A model generated the notes under the pieces. It was not told the DNA's origin. It did not search any database and saw nothing but the letters and a program-made list of their open reading frames with translations. From assembly GCA_036874045.1 (NCBI GenBank), contig CM072339.1:11663501-11727500 (forward strand): a stretch of 64,000 nt of DNA, given 5' to 3'. The DNA comes from Cymodocea nodosa (lineage: Eukaryota; Streptophyta; Magnoliopsida; Alismatales; Cymodoceaceae). A program made the position numbers and the translations under genes. Shown here piece after piece: positions 23,023 through 33,919 of the stretch. How positions within the stretch are numbered: position 1 is the stretch's first letter; the number at the start of each line of letters is the position of its first letter.

Positions 23023-24371
23023 TCATTCAATTTCCCTCCCATAGGAGGTATCAATTTCATTAACAGTTCTATTGATAGGGTTAGGTACTGCTTGCATTGG
23101 CAATCCTCCAGTATGTCTAACTTCCATTGATTCCTTCTGTCTAAGGGATATATTTCTTTTCATATTTTGATTTTGAATTGCAACATTTCCAAATATAAGA
23201 TCTAGACGATTATTTAATTGTTGAATTATCTTTTCTAACTTCTCTATTCTAGATATTTGTTCAATTAATACTTCATAACTTATATTCTTATCATTTATAT
23301 TTTCTCATTCGTGAAAATTATTGTTTCTCTAAGATAGATTCGGGTGATTTCTCCAATTAGGGTTATAAGAATTTCCAAAGTTATCTTTCTGGTTTCTAGC
23401 ATAAATAATATCTAAGTCATTAACGTTTGCATTCTTTTCTGCTAGCTTCTGATTTAATGATAACTCTTCTATTTTCTTTGTTAATTCAGTTAATTTAACT
23501 TCAAGTATAGTGCTTGATTCTATTTCATGCATTCCCCTTGACAATATTCTTTTATCTATAATAGCTTTAGTCGAGTTTTCCCACTATGCAGTTCTTTTTG
23601 CAAAGTTTTCTAAATATGCGTATGCTTCTTCGCTACATAGTTTTAAAAATTCATTCTGACAAGTAGATTCTAATGAAGATTTCGTTGAAACATCTATGCC
23701 TTCATAAATTATACCTATTAATTGTGCTTTACTCATTGCATGATGCGGACATTAGTTAGTAAATCTTTAAATCTTTCAAAATATTTCCAAAATGATTATC
23801 CCTATTTTTGGCTACACATTAATATTTCCTTTTTCTTTTTAGTTGTTTGATGTGTTGGATAATATTTTTCTAGAAAAACAGAGCAAAATTTAGTCCATGT
23901 AGAAATTGAATCAAGCGATAGAGTATGTAACCATCTCTTAGTTATGTCTTTTAATGCAAAAGGGATATATCTAAGTTTAATAGCATCAATACTCATGTTT
24001 GACATTTTCATCATTTGACAAACTTCATTAAATTCTCTAAGGAAATAATAGGAATCCTTTCTTTCTAATCCATGAAAGTGTGACAATTGACTAATATAAT
24101 TAGATTTCAATTCAAACCTATCTCCCTCAAAGTTTGGCAATCGAATACAAGAAGGTTCATTAACTAATTCAGGATATAGAATTTCCCCTAATGGTTTTTC
24201 TATTGGAGTAGTCATATATTCGTTCTCTTTTAAAGAAAGGTTAGCTACACCCCTAAGGATTTCGTTTAAGTCCAATTCAAAAAATATTTCAGTATGCATT
24301 TGTGTTGAATAATCCTGTATAGGTGTTCTTACTAATCGTTTAGTGTTAGGAGATCGAATCCATGTGCTCAT
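23023..24371 (-). pseudogene. gypsy-type Gag of element D
   Basis: The ATG at 24371 begins MSTWIRSPNTKRLV. The capsid (Retrotrans_gag-like) region is clear: LSHFHGLERKDSYYFLREF, IDAIKLRYIPFALKD, STWTKFCSVFLEKYYPTHQT. It aligns with Gag of G (28162-29555). After about residue 185 the frame is lost near 23802, and later pieces read IYEGIDVSTKSSLEST, EAYAYLENFA and NPNWRNHPNLS, ending at the TGA 23023-23025. The CCHC knuckle present in G's Gag is missing. As in G, Gag lies on the 3' side of the element with no protease behind it. Confidence 0.82.
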
Positions 24372-25357
24372 AAACTCTTAACATAAAATAAAATAGCAAA
24401 AGATTAATTACATACCAGTCTGAAGCGTTGTTTTCAATAAATAGTTGTTGACAGATGAAGTTGAATCAGCTACTTCTCCTTCCAGTTCCCCAACAAATTT
24501 TCTTTTCTCAAGTGCTGGTAACTTGTAAATAACATGCTATTCTCTATTTATAATGCACGTCTATAAAGCAAATGAATCTCGTTGCAAGAACGTGTCTTAT
24601 AACGTGTAGTATGGTTCTTATTTTTATGGATATGTGTTCACTTCTAATTTTAAATTTCAATAACCGCCAAACCCACGAAGTTTCATTCGTGGCTGAAAAA
24701 AATAACCGTTCAGCTTAATCCACGAACTAACCTCGTTGAGTTACAAATAACTCAATGGACTACCTTCAATTACCATTTGCTAACTCCACGAACTAACTTT
24801 GTTGAGTTACAGTTTACTCAACGGAGTGACCTTATATTCTATTATTGTCCTCGTAGAGTTAAGGTTAACTCAACGGACTTACTTCGTTGAGTTAACACTT
24901 AGCAAATTTTCTAAAACTTACTCCTTGTTTTAACTTCTATATTTTTTCTCCACTGTATTTTTGTCAACTTAAATAAAGTTAAATAAATGTCATTAATGCA
25001 ATGTTCTAAATAAAACTTATTTAAATCTGAACATTATATGCATATTTAACTTGTAGTTCATTTCCTATTATGCAGAATTTATATTTTACTTTTTAGCATG
25101 TAGATACATTTAGCATTAACCAAACATCATGCATTTAATCATGTCATTCAAAAAATTTGTAAATCTTTTTAACAGTCTTGCACATTGTTTAAACAATTAT
25201 ATAATATTCAAGATAGTTCATCCATTACATCATTCATTCTGAAACACGAATGTAAAACATCTAAAAAATATTCATTCATTTATATGAATAATTTACATTT
25301 ATATTCAATCAGATATTTTCCATACAAATATAAGTCTAAGTAGACGAACAATACAAT
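24372..25357 (-). other. non-coding stretch between third ORF and gag of D
   Basis: No gene is certain. On the minus strand a TATA-like TATAAATA (24545-24552) lies about 180 bp before the Gag ATG, and a short open frame of about 40 codons runs 24545-24417. Several TCGTTGAGTTA-type motifs lie at 24720-24890. An internal promoter for gag is possible but unproven. Confidence 0.45.
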
Positions 25358-26017
25358 TTAATCTTTCTTCCTAAGTTCATCTACTTCCTTCTAGAGTTTT
25401 TCTAATTGATTTATCCTCTCTACAGCTCCAATAATGCCTCTAGAAGGTCTAGAAACTTCAGTAGTTGCAACATAATTTCTGTATTCTTTCACTAAAATGG
25501 CTCTAGTTTTCATCCTTTTGGATATCCATTTCATGAAATCAATATTATCCACCATCAATAGTGGAATCAAATCTCCATAAAATAATTTCTTCTTTATTGC
25601 TCTTAACTTGGAGATAAAAACTGTAGACCAATTAACTTGAATCTTATTCACAACTACATATGTGGCTTATTTGACAAACTGACTTAATTCAATATCATGG
25701 TCTTGTCGTTGGTAGACATTTTTAATTAAAATGTTAGCTATCATGTGTGCTTTACCATTTAAGTGTTTCAGTCTGTTTAGTAATGACACACTAGGATTGA
25801 TAGCTAAATTGTCCTTGATTTCCTGTTCTGTCCACTCAATGGTAGTTGTGCTTTCCATAATTTCTTTCCCTTCATTTCTCAATCTTAAAATGTTGTGGAG
25901 AAGCTCTGGTGTTATCTGTACATCAGCTTGCTACACGTTGGAAATTAATCTACTTTCTTCGTCTCTCAAATTGGCATAGAAGCAGGGCACTAGATTTTCA
26001 TATATTGCATGCCCTCT
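25358..26017 (-). pseudogene. third-ORF-like protein of D, C-terminal half
   Basis: It shows the central domain also found in the Sirevirus third ORFs: ENLVPCFYANLRDEE, ITPELLHNILRLRNEG, AHMIANILIKNVYQRQDHD, IQVNWSTVFISKLRAIKKKL and FYGDLI, followed by a basic, helical C-terminus. In-frame stops at about 25930, 25667 and 25391 break it. Its N-terminal half is at 55180-55904, and the reading frame resumes exactly across G's target-site duplication. The function is unknown; the family is known from plant retroelements. Confidence 0.75.
26013..26017. repeat. target-site duplication of G, left copy
   Basis: CCTCT directly precedes G's TG terminus at 26018. The same five bases follow the CA terminus at 55180-55184. 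Merging the two sites restores D's third-ORF frame, apart from one TAG. Confidence 0.88.
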
Positions 26018-27725
26018 TGTAACGCTTTTATGTGTTGTTAAATTAATGGCAAAAGTGCAAATTTTACATTTATAACCGCAAGCGCACGGTGCCCATTGTA
26101 GTAAGCATATGCAAGTACAGGTCGAATCCACAAGCAGTTTGTCTTAAATAAATTTTATTAAAATGATTATCTGATTAAATACACATACTAAATTAACTCA
26201 TAATTAAACTCTAATTACTTGATATTAATATACAAAATTCGTAGCACAATTAAGGTCTATAAGATTACCCCAAAGTTCAATTAATTCTTAAGTTATGACA
26301 AGATATTCAAGAAATCAATGAGTATTAATCCTGAAATCACAAAATTTAAGCTCGACTTTTAACTCTAATAACTTCCAACTTGAATGTTTAAAAATCCAGA
26401 ATAAATAACGGTTGGAAAGATCCTCAGAATATCTTATTTAAGAAAAGGGTGTAGACGGTTATGGAAACTTTCTAAAAATGCACCTTTAGTGCAAAAATCA
26501 AATCTCTGTCAAATCTTCATGAAACGCTACGAAATAAGCACGCCTTGAAAGTAGATCTGTTACACTAACAAGGAAAATTTACAGAACTGAATTCCACGTA
26601 ATACACGATGCAACCATAGCATAGGTGTCGAGCTCAAAATTGGAACTTGATAGAGACTCAAAACTGCTGATACCTTTAGAAAATAAAATTGAAAACCTTC
26701 AAAAAACATTCTAAAAAATTTTAAAACTTTGTAAACTTGTTCTACACTCATTATACTTACAAAATGAAACAAAAAACAGAATTTAGAGATGATGAACAAG
26801 TAGATACAATTCGAACAAAAGCTATTAACAATCTGGCCATCTAAGAAACGGAAAACTACCTTCATAATTCACATCATTACATTCATTCACACTATACATA
26901 TGATATGAACTCAATTATTATATCAATTAACATCAAAAAAAAATATGATCTTTAATTTAGAACATTTGAAACAAAGATTTATGCATAGAATTTCGTTCTT
27001 CCACATACTCAAACTATACTCATACATATAAAATTGTAAAACATGAAAACTAGTATGAAGATCTCTCATTTCCATCATACCTTTTAATCTTCCACGTTTC
27101 TTCAAGCAAGAACTCCTCAAAGTCCTTGAAATTGATGCTCTATAGGGCTGTCACCACCTGTAGCACATCCAAGTGAAGCTTCTAGGGTTGCTTGAAGAAG
27201 AATGGTGCACATCCTCAAGATCTTGCCTCTAAGACCCACAACTTTGGCTTCCACGTCTAAGGATGGTGCTTCTGATGACTCAACCCTAAAGATCCTAACC
27301 TTTTTCTCCACTCCAAATCAGTCACACGAGCCTCCCAATCCACCAAGATCAATGCCCAAGGAGATCCTAACGTATGGCCATCCGAATTGAAGAGAAGGTG
27401 TCTTCTAGGAAGAGGGGAAAACGCCAAGGCTCACCATTCTTGAAGGGAGCTTGTTTAAGATCAAGGGGAAGATGGGACTTTCTAGATGGAGATGCTAGAA
27501 TGGCTAGAACCGCTAGCTGCAATGTGTTGGAAGAGGAGGAGATAGCCTACAATTGAGTGGTCAAACACTTTAAATACTCTAGGCTATTGTTGCTTGATCT
27601 CCAATAAGTTGCATCCAATGACCCACATTTTTTTCTTCTTTAATTCATCTTGATTTCATGATTTATTGACCTATAAAACTCAAAACCAAGTTGGAAAAGC
27701 ACAAAATCAAAAAAAACTATCATCA
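26018..27725 (-). repeat. 3' LTR of G
   Basis: On the plus strand it runs from TGTAACGC to CTATCATCA. It matches 53086-55179 but lacks about 390 bp of it, the break lying after AAGTTGGA at about 27694. By eye about 93 percent of the first 175 bp are identical, most differences being C/T. It contains the GCAAGCGCACGGTG block typical of Athila-like LTRs and a TATTTAAA TATA-like site on the minus strand near 27568. The ORFs in 26560-27560 have no recognisable product. Confidence 0.88.
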
Positions 27726-27729
27726 AATG

Positions 27730-27740
27730 CCTCCCCCCCC
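27730..27740 (-). promoter_or_regulatory. polypurine tract of G
   Basis: In sense GGGGGGGGAGG lies four bases before the LTR edge and is preceded by GGGGACAATGCAAAATTTAG, the box typical of Athila-like gypsy elements. Confidence 0.8.
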
Positions 27741-28161
27741 ATACCTAAATTTTGCATTGTCCCCAATGTAAAAGAAAGCATTTAGGTAATAAGATAAAAA
27801 ACATGAAGATGACAAAAATAAAAGAAACAAACTATGACAAGCAAGGAAAGATTACAAATGCAATCCATATGCACTATATAAATGTAAATTGTATTATTTC
27901 TAAAATATACAATGGAGATTGAGTAGTATGCTGAAGAAATAATGTTCAATACAAGTATCATTCAAATGCATGATAAAGAAATAAGGTTAAGAGTGCGTAC
28001 CTTGCTTGATGAAGAAAAGTAATAAACTACAAAACTAACAAACATATCAAAATAGAAAAGAAATTTACATAAATAGAACTATAGCATGTGATTAAGAATA
28101 AAAATACTAACAAAAAGAAATTTTTGTTTTTATTTTGTTTTATTTTATTTTTTATGTCCAC
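27741..28161 (-). other. non-coding gap between Gag and polypurine tract of G
   Basis: I see no gene or clear repeat. A donor-like CAAG|GTACGC in sense lies near 28000. Confidence 0.4.
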
Positions 28162-29555
28162 TCATGCAAATGGTGAAGGGTTGGTTCCTAAAGTCTCTCC
28201 TTGTGCCAAGTGCACACCTACCATGCAGGGATTTGGTATAGTATTACTTGGTAATTCTCCCCATGCTCTACCTCTAGATGAAGTAGACAACCTATCAAAC
28301 TTTGCTTCTAATCCCTTAATGATTTGGTCATGGCTAGCTAAAATGGGATTTACTTGTCTGCTAACTTGAATTAGGGATTGAATCCATTTCAGTAAATCTT
28401 TTCTCCAAAGCGGGCATTCTATCACTTAAAATTGGCTGAGTGGGTCCATGATGCTCAATACAGTTTCCAAGTACTTCCAGTTGTTGCCACGAAAAATTGG
28501 GATGGTTTCTCCATCCCGAGATATAGTGTGATGACGGTTGGAATGACCTTTGTCTCATACTAATGGCATTGACTTCCTCAAACTGTTGTCCTTGCATTGC
28601 AGGGCATTCTTCCATGATGTGCCTAGGAATTCCACATGCTATACACTTTATTTCAACTACTTTATCTTTTCCTTTCTGTTGACTTATAATCAGATCTTCT
28701 ACTTTCTTTACCATGGATGACATCCTAGCTTCTATGCCTACCATGGGGTCTATTGTGTGCATTCCCCTTGCCAAAGTTTTGTCAAATGTTCTATCTGATG
28801 AACTTTCCATTTCCATTGTTCTCTTAACAAGGTCCACAAGTCTATCCCATGCATTGACTTCATCTAATCTCATGAATCGTCTAGGACATACAGATTCTAG
28901 GATCAACTTGGTCTGATAATCCAATCCTTCATAGATTACTTGACACTGTCTTGATTTAGGTAGACCATGATTAGGACATCTTGCCACTAGTCTATTGAAA
29001 CGTTCAAAATATTTCCAAAAAGGTTCATTGGTTTGCTGGTAGATGTTTAGAATAGCATTCTTAGCTTGAATGGTCCTATGCAAAGGATGAAATTTCTTAA
29101 TAAAAACAGCACAAAAATTAGTCCAAGTACAGATGGAATTAACAAGAAGGGTGTTCAACCATAGTTTCGCATCATCTCGAAGAGCGAAAGGAATAAATCT
29201 CAATTTTATTGCATCCACAAGCACTTCAGGTAGATTAATCATGTTGTAAACATCATTAAAGTCATTCAGAAATGCATATGCATCTTCCTTATCTAGTCCA
29301 TGAAATCTAGGTAATTGATTTACATAATTCATATGCAATTGAAATTTATGTTCATCCTCCTAAGGCAATACAAGACAAGAGGGATGGTCATGTATTTGAG
29401 GATAGCAGATGTCCTCAAGAGAAGGTAATTAATTGTTGGTTTCTACCTTGGTCTCCCATCCTTACAGGCTCTTCTAACACACTAACTTCTTCTTCGAAAG
29501 GGGTTTGTCTAATTAATCAAGATGCACTATCTCTCACCCACTTAGAAGATTGCAT
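28162..29555 (-). pseudogene. gypsy capsid Gag of G, located after integrase
   Basis: It encodes the particle protein. Sense reading from the ATG at 29553-29555: MQSSKWVRDSAS, a TGA, then (after a frameshift) the capsid region LPRFHGLDKEDAYAFLNDF, DAIKLRFIPFALRD, CTWTNFCAVFIKKFHPLHRT, VIYEGLDYQTKLILES and AWDRLVDLVKRTMEMESSSD. A knuckle CIACGIPRHIMEEC and GWRNHPNFSW follow. After a frameshift near 28380 the tail reads GELPSNTIPNP, a motif usual at the end of Athila-type Gag, and stops at 28162. In ordinary gypsy elements protease follows here; instead the 3' LTR follows. Confidence 0.85.
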
Positions 29556-29757
29556 ACACTAACAATATCACTAAAGAAATATTTTGATAGAAAAAGGTAC
29601 AAATGACACTTACAGTGGAATAGTCTCTGATCCCAACACCTGCATGTTAGATAGATAAGTACATAATTGAAAAACAAGATTTACATAATGACAAAATCAA
29701 CAAAAAGAAATAAGAGTAATTACATCTAAAACTAATAAAAAGAAAAAGAAAAGAGCA
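29556..29757 (-). other. gap between integrase and Gag of G
   Basis: It is non-coding. In sense a T-rich tract ends ATCTATCTAACATGCAG|GTG, a good acceptor, followed 26 nt later by CACT|GTAAGT, a good donor. The following intron candidate to the Gag ATG would be only 43-55 bp, too short to be convincing. Confidence 0.4.
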
Positions 29758-32592
29758 CTAATTCTCAGATTCAACATAGACAGCATTGATTAAAATAATA
29801 TTCTCTCCATGGCCAAATAATCTTTGTTGCAAGAAAGGTTTTAAACGGTGGCCGTTGACCTTAGAAACTTCCCCACTCTTAGGGTTTTCAATCTCCACTA
29901 CTCCATGAGGAAATGTACTTTTTACCACGAAAGGTCTTATCCACCGTGATCTTAATTTACCAGGAAATAGATGTAGTCTAGAATTATACAACAATACATT
30001 TTGCCCTACTTCAAAATTCTTATGGAAGAGCTTGCTATCATGAAATACTTTACTCTTTTCCTTAGCTATCCGTGAATTCTCATATGCCTCTCTCCGTATT
30101 TCTTCTAATTCAGTCAATTGAAAATTTCTTTTCTTACCAACAGCCTTTAAATCTAAGTTGAGCCTTTGAATAGCCCATCTTGCCTTATGCTCAAGCTCTA
30201 CTAGTAAATGACATGCCTTTCCAAACACTACTCTATATAGAGACATATTTAAAATAGACTTAAAAGCAGTTCGATAAGCCCATAATGCCTCATCTAACTT
30301 TTCTGCCCAATCTTTTCTTGTCTTTCCTACCATCTTCTCCAAAATTTGCTTATTGGCATTCTCTACTTGTCCATTGGTTTGTGGGTGATAGGGGGTGGTC
30401 ATTTTATGATTTACTCCAAATTTTTTCATTAATACTTCAAAAATTCTATTATTAAAGTGTGTTCCCCTATCACTAATGATTGCTCTAGGAATGCCAAATC
30501 TAGCAAAAATATTGCTCTTAATAAAATTTATTACTACCTTAGAATCACAAGTCTATGTGGGAATAGCTTCAACCCATTTTGACACATAGTCAATAGCTAA
30601 CAAAATATACAAATAACCTCTAGAATTAGGGAAGGGTCCCATGAAATCAATACCCCACACATCGAATACTTCAACTTCAATAATTGGTGTAAGTGGCATT
30701 ATATTTCTTCTAGTCAATCTTCCTGCTTTTTGACAATCCATACAATTCTTAACATAGAAGTATGCATCCTTAAGCAATGTGGGCCAGAAAAAATCACATT
30801 GAAGAACTTTAGCTGTAATCTTAATAGGGTTAAGATGACCACCAACAGGTTGGTCATGACAAAAAGATAGCACACTATGAATTTCCATATCTGGAATGCA
30901 TCTCCTCAAAATCAAATCAGGGCCTAACTTATAAAGATAGGGGTCATCCTAATAAAATTCTTTGACCCTAGCTAAAAATCTCTTAATATCTTGCCTTGAC
31001 CAATTGCTAGGTAGTCGTTTTGTCACAAGATAATTCACAATATCTGCAAACCAAGGGATTGGAGTTATAGCCATCAACTGCTCATCAAGAAATGACTCAT
31101 TAATGGGTAACTCCCCTTGGGATGTGACAATACATGACAAGTGGTTGGCAACTACATTCTCACATCCTTTCTTATCTTTTATCTCAATATCAAATTCTTG
31201 CACGAGAAGAATTCATCTAACTAATCTAGCCTTAGCATCCTTTTTAGCTAATAAATATTTAATGGTAGAGTGATCATTGAGAATGATAACCTTAGAGCCT
31301 AACAAATAAGATCTAAACTTCTCAAGAGCAAAAACTATAGCTAAAAATTCTTTTTTCTATAACTGTATGGTTCAATTGGGCAACATTAAGAGTTTTAGTA
31401 GTATAGTAAATTACCCTAGGTAATTTATCAATTCTTTGCCCCAACACAGCACCAATTGCATAATCCGATGCATCGCACATCAACTCGAATGGTTGAGACC
31501 AATCAGGTGGATACACAATAGGTGTTGAGGTGAGGACTCCCTTAAGCTTATCAAAGGCATCTTGACATTCTCTAGAGAATTCAAACTTATGATCCTTTGA
31601 TAATAAACTAGTTAAAGGACGGGCAATCTTACTAAAATCTTTAATAAATCGTCTATAAAACCGAGCATGACCCAAAAATGCTCTTATATCCTTAACAAAT
31701 TTAGGGGGTGGTAGGTTGGCTATCAAGTCTACTTTGGCCTTATCTACTTCCAACCCATTCTTAGAAACAATATGGCCCAACACAATTCCATGTTGCACCA
31801 TGAAGTGGCATTTCTCCCTATTTAAAACCAAACTTTTCTCTATATATCTTTTTAAAACCAATTCTAAATTCTTAAGACACACATCAAAGGAAGATCCTGA
31901 CACAGAAAAGTCATCCATAAAAATATCTAAGAAGTTATCAATCATGTCTGAAAAGATTCCAATCATACACCTTTGAAAAGTTGTAGGAACTTTACACAAA
32001 CCAAAGGGCATGCGCCGGAATGCAAAAGTACCAAAGGGACATGTGAATGTGGTTTTCTCTTGGTCACAAGGTGCTACAGGAATTTGGTTATATCTAAAAT
32101 AACCATCTAGAAAACAATAATATTCTTGCCCAGCTAACTTCTCTAACATTTGATCCATAAAAGGCAAGGGGAAATGGTCTTTCCTAGTGGCGGTATTTAG
32201 TTTCCTATAGTCAATACACACTTGCCATCCTATTTGCACTCTAGTAGGGACTAGTTCATGATTACTATTTTCTACAACTGTGATACCAGATTTCTTTGGG
32301 ACAACCTGAATAGGGCTAACCCAAGGACTATCAGAAATAGGATAACCTAAGGACTATCAGAAATAGGATAAATGATGTCATGATCTAGCCACTTAATAAT
32401 TTCTTTTCTAACCACATCTTTAATGTTTGGGTTTAATCTTCTCTATGGGTCCCTAGAAGGTGTAATGTCATTATTCAAATGAATTCTATGTTGACATAAA
32501 CTAGGGTCAATTCCTTTGATGTCGGCCATGATCCAACCAATGGCCTCCTTATGTTCTTTTAAAATCACCAACAACTTCTGTTGAGGAACCTG
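29758..32592 (-). pseudogene. Pol of G: RT, RNase H, integrase (Athila-like)
   Basis: RT copies the RNA, RNase H removes it and integrase inserts the DNA. Visible in sense: IGWIMADIKGIDP, then RT with VCIDYRKLNTATRKDHFPLPF, FRRMPFGLCKVPTTFQRCM and IFMDDFSV; RNase H start PFELMCDASDYAIGAVLGQR; integrase zinc region with GGHLNPIKI and NCMDCQK, then catalytic [17 protein letters not shown] and [10 protein letters not shown] (D,D,E). Damage: a 26-bp tandem duplication at 32319-32370, a frameshift near 31360, and stops near 30950 and 30553. The N-terminal edge at about 32592 is cut by the nested block. RT before integrase is the gypsy order. Confidence 0.9.
32319..32370 (-). repeat. 26-bp tandem duplication in the RT region of G
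   Basis: Two units with CAAGGACTATCAGAAATAGG-like sequence lie at 32319-32344 and 32345-32370. The 26-bp insertion shifts the RT frame. Confidence 0.85.
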
Positions 32593-32804
32593 CTAAGGGA
32601 CTCGAGGGGTGACAGGCTGAGGGACCTAAAGGACTTGGAGGGTAAAGGGAGAAGGCCTTAAGGACCTATGGGAGAAGGGGGTTAATCCTAATGGTTCCTC
32701 CCACGAACTCAGACTTGTGAGAGTTTCTAGGCTTACTTAAAAGGATTGCTAACACCTTTGCTATTAGCTCGAGCTTTTGGCATAATGGTAGCCCAGTCCT
32801 AACA
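32593..32804 (+). repeat. 3' end of an LTR from an unidentified copia family (F)
   Basis: A more GC-rich stretch ends CAGTCCTAACA and is followed directly by a tRNA-Met-type primer site (ACTAGTATCAGAGCT, 32805-32819). It therefore looks like the right end of a plus-strand 5' LTR, joined on the left to G's RT. Nothing in the window matches its body. Confidence 0.5.
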
Positions 32805-32819
32805 ACTAGTATCAGAGCT
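32805..32819 (+). promoter_or_regulatory. primer binding site next to LTR F
   Basis: ACTAGTATCAGAGCT follows a CCTAACA end. A second, similar site for B2 lies 61 bp downstream (32866-32880). Confidence 0.6.
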
Positions 32820-32865
32820 AAAATTTTTCACTTATTTTTTTTTAGATTTACTACACTCTGCTACA

Positions 32866-32880
32866 ACTAGTATCAGTGCA
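32866..32880 (+). promoter_or_regulatory. primer binding site of B2
   Basis: ACTAGTATCAGTGCA after the LTR remnant CTACA aligns with the B1 site and leads into the same leader sequence. Confidence 0.75.
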
Positions 32881-32969
32881 CTTAAACTGTTTAAAGCTTC
32901 TAAAAAGCCTTCATTTCTCTATTTAGGAATCGATTTTTCCTGTCATTTACTTCGGATCATCTGCTTAAA

Positions 32970-33919
32970 ATGGATAATTCTGAAATCTTAGTTATGATTG
33001 AAGGACAAACCACTAATCGTCCTCCTATGTTCGAAGGTAGCAATTATGGCTACTGGAAATATAGGATGAAAGTATTCTTTCAGTCAATCAATTTCAAATT
33101 ATGGCATATAATTAGCAATCCTATAGTGTCAGTTACGACTCCATATGATACTTGGACTTTTGATGAAAGGGAGCGAATGACACTGAATGCTAAAGGTTTA
33201 AACATCTTGTTTTGTGCTTTATCTCATGATCAATTTAATAAAGTTTCAGCATATCAAACTGCATATGAGATATGGCATGCATTAGAAGTTGCCAATGAAA
33301 GTACTAACCAGGTCAAGGAATCTAAGATTAATATGTTAGTACATAAATATGAGCTTTTTAAAATGCACGAAAATGAATGTATCTCTGACATGTTTTCCCG
33401 TTTTCTTAAGATTGTAAATTCATTAAAATCTTTAGGCAAGAAATTTGAGGAAAAAGACTTGGTACGAAAGATCCTTAGATCTTTAACTAAAATTTGGGCT
33501 CAAAAGACAACATCTATTGAAGAGTCCAAAGATTTAAATACATATACTCTTGATGATCTCATAGGAAATCTGATTGCCTATGAATTACAATATTTAGATC
33601 CAAAAGGGAAAAATCCTAGAAGGGATCTGGCTTTTGAGGTTGATAAAGTCTTAGAAGTCACTAGTGATTCTAACGATGATTTACTATTGTTGACCAGAAA
33701 ATTTAGAAATCTATTGAAGAAACACAGGAACTTCAGGTTAGCAAAGACATCTTGAGATATGGAGAAGAAGTCATTCATGAAAGACAAAATCATATGCTAC
33801 AAGTGCAACAAATCGGGTCACTTTCAAACTGATTGTCCACTCAACAAAGAAACAAAGAATTCGAGGAGGAATTTTAGGAGTAAGAAATTCAAAAAGAGAA
33901 GGGCACTTAAAGTGACATG
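32970..33919 (+). pseudogene. Gag of B2, N-terminal part
   Basis: The ATG at 32970 begins MDNSEILVMIEGQTTNRPP. The capsid region contains YWKYRMKVFF, LWHIISNPIV, YEIWHALEVANE and MFSRFLKIVNSLKSLGKK, followed by the knuckle CYKCNKSGHFQTDC and a Lys/Arg-rich stretch. One TGA (33753-33755, Gly in B1) interrupts it. The frame is cut at 33919 by the solo LTR C and resumes at 36187 (WDDSSASQSEETKD). Without that insertion and stop, Gag would run straight into protease. Confidence 0.9.

Larger units (their letters stand above)
19368..26017 (-). mobile_element. element D (gypsy-type Gag, LTR C), 3' part
   Basis: In sense order this segment holds the C-terminal half of a third-ORF-like protein (26017-25358), a gypsy Gag (24371-23023), an F-box pseudogene (22804-21639), a gypsy-type polypurine box (about 21110), a 1.3 kb non-coding module, a second polypurine box (19786-19793) and LTR C. 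No pol is present. The element continues at 55180 on the other side of G. Anything upstream of 55904 is displaced by B3. It could be a non-autonomous Gag-only element carrying captured genes, or a chimera. Confidence 0.65.

Noticed and set aside
24377..24415. GT-AG interval of 39 bp just before D's Gag ATG as an intron
   Set aside because: Too short for a plant intron; only the donor-like sequence is noted.
26560..27556. ORFs on both strands in LTR G (and 53626-54377 in the other LTR)
   Set aside because: They recur only because the two LTRs are copies; the composition is LTR-like and no protein family is recognisable.
29556..29613. Intron of 43-55 bp between a mini-exon and G's Gag
   Set aside because: Below the usual plant minimum; without RNA data it cannot be supported.
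33254..33793. Antisense ORFs in the B2 gag region
   Set aside because: Shadows of the copia Gag frame; no independent evidence for coding.
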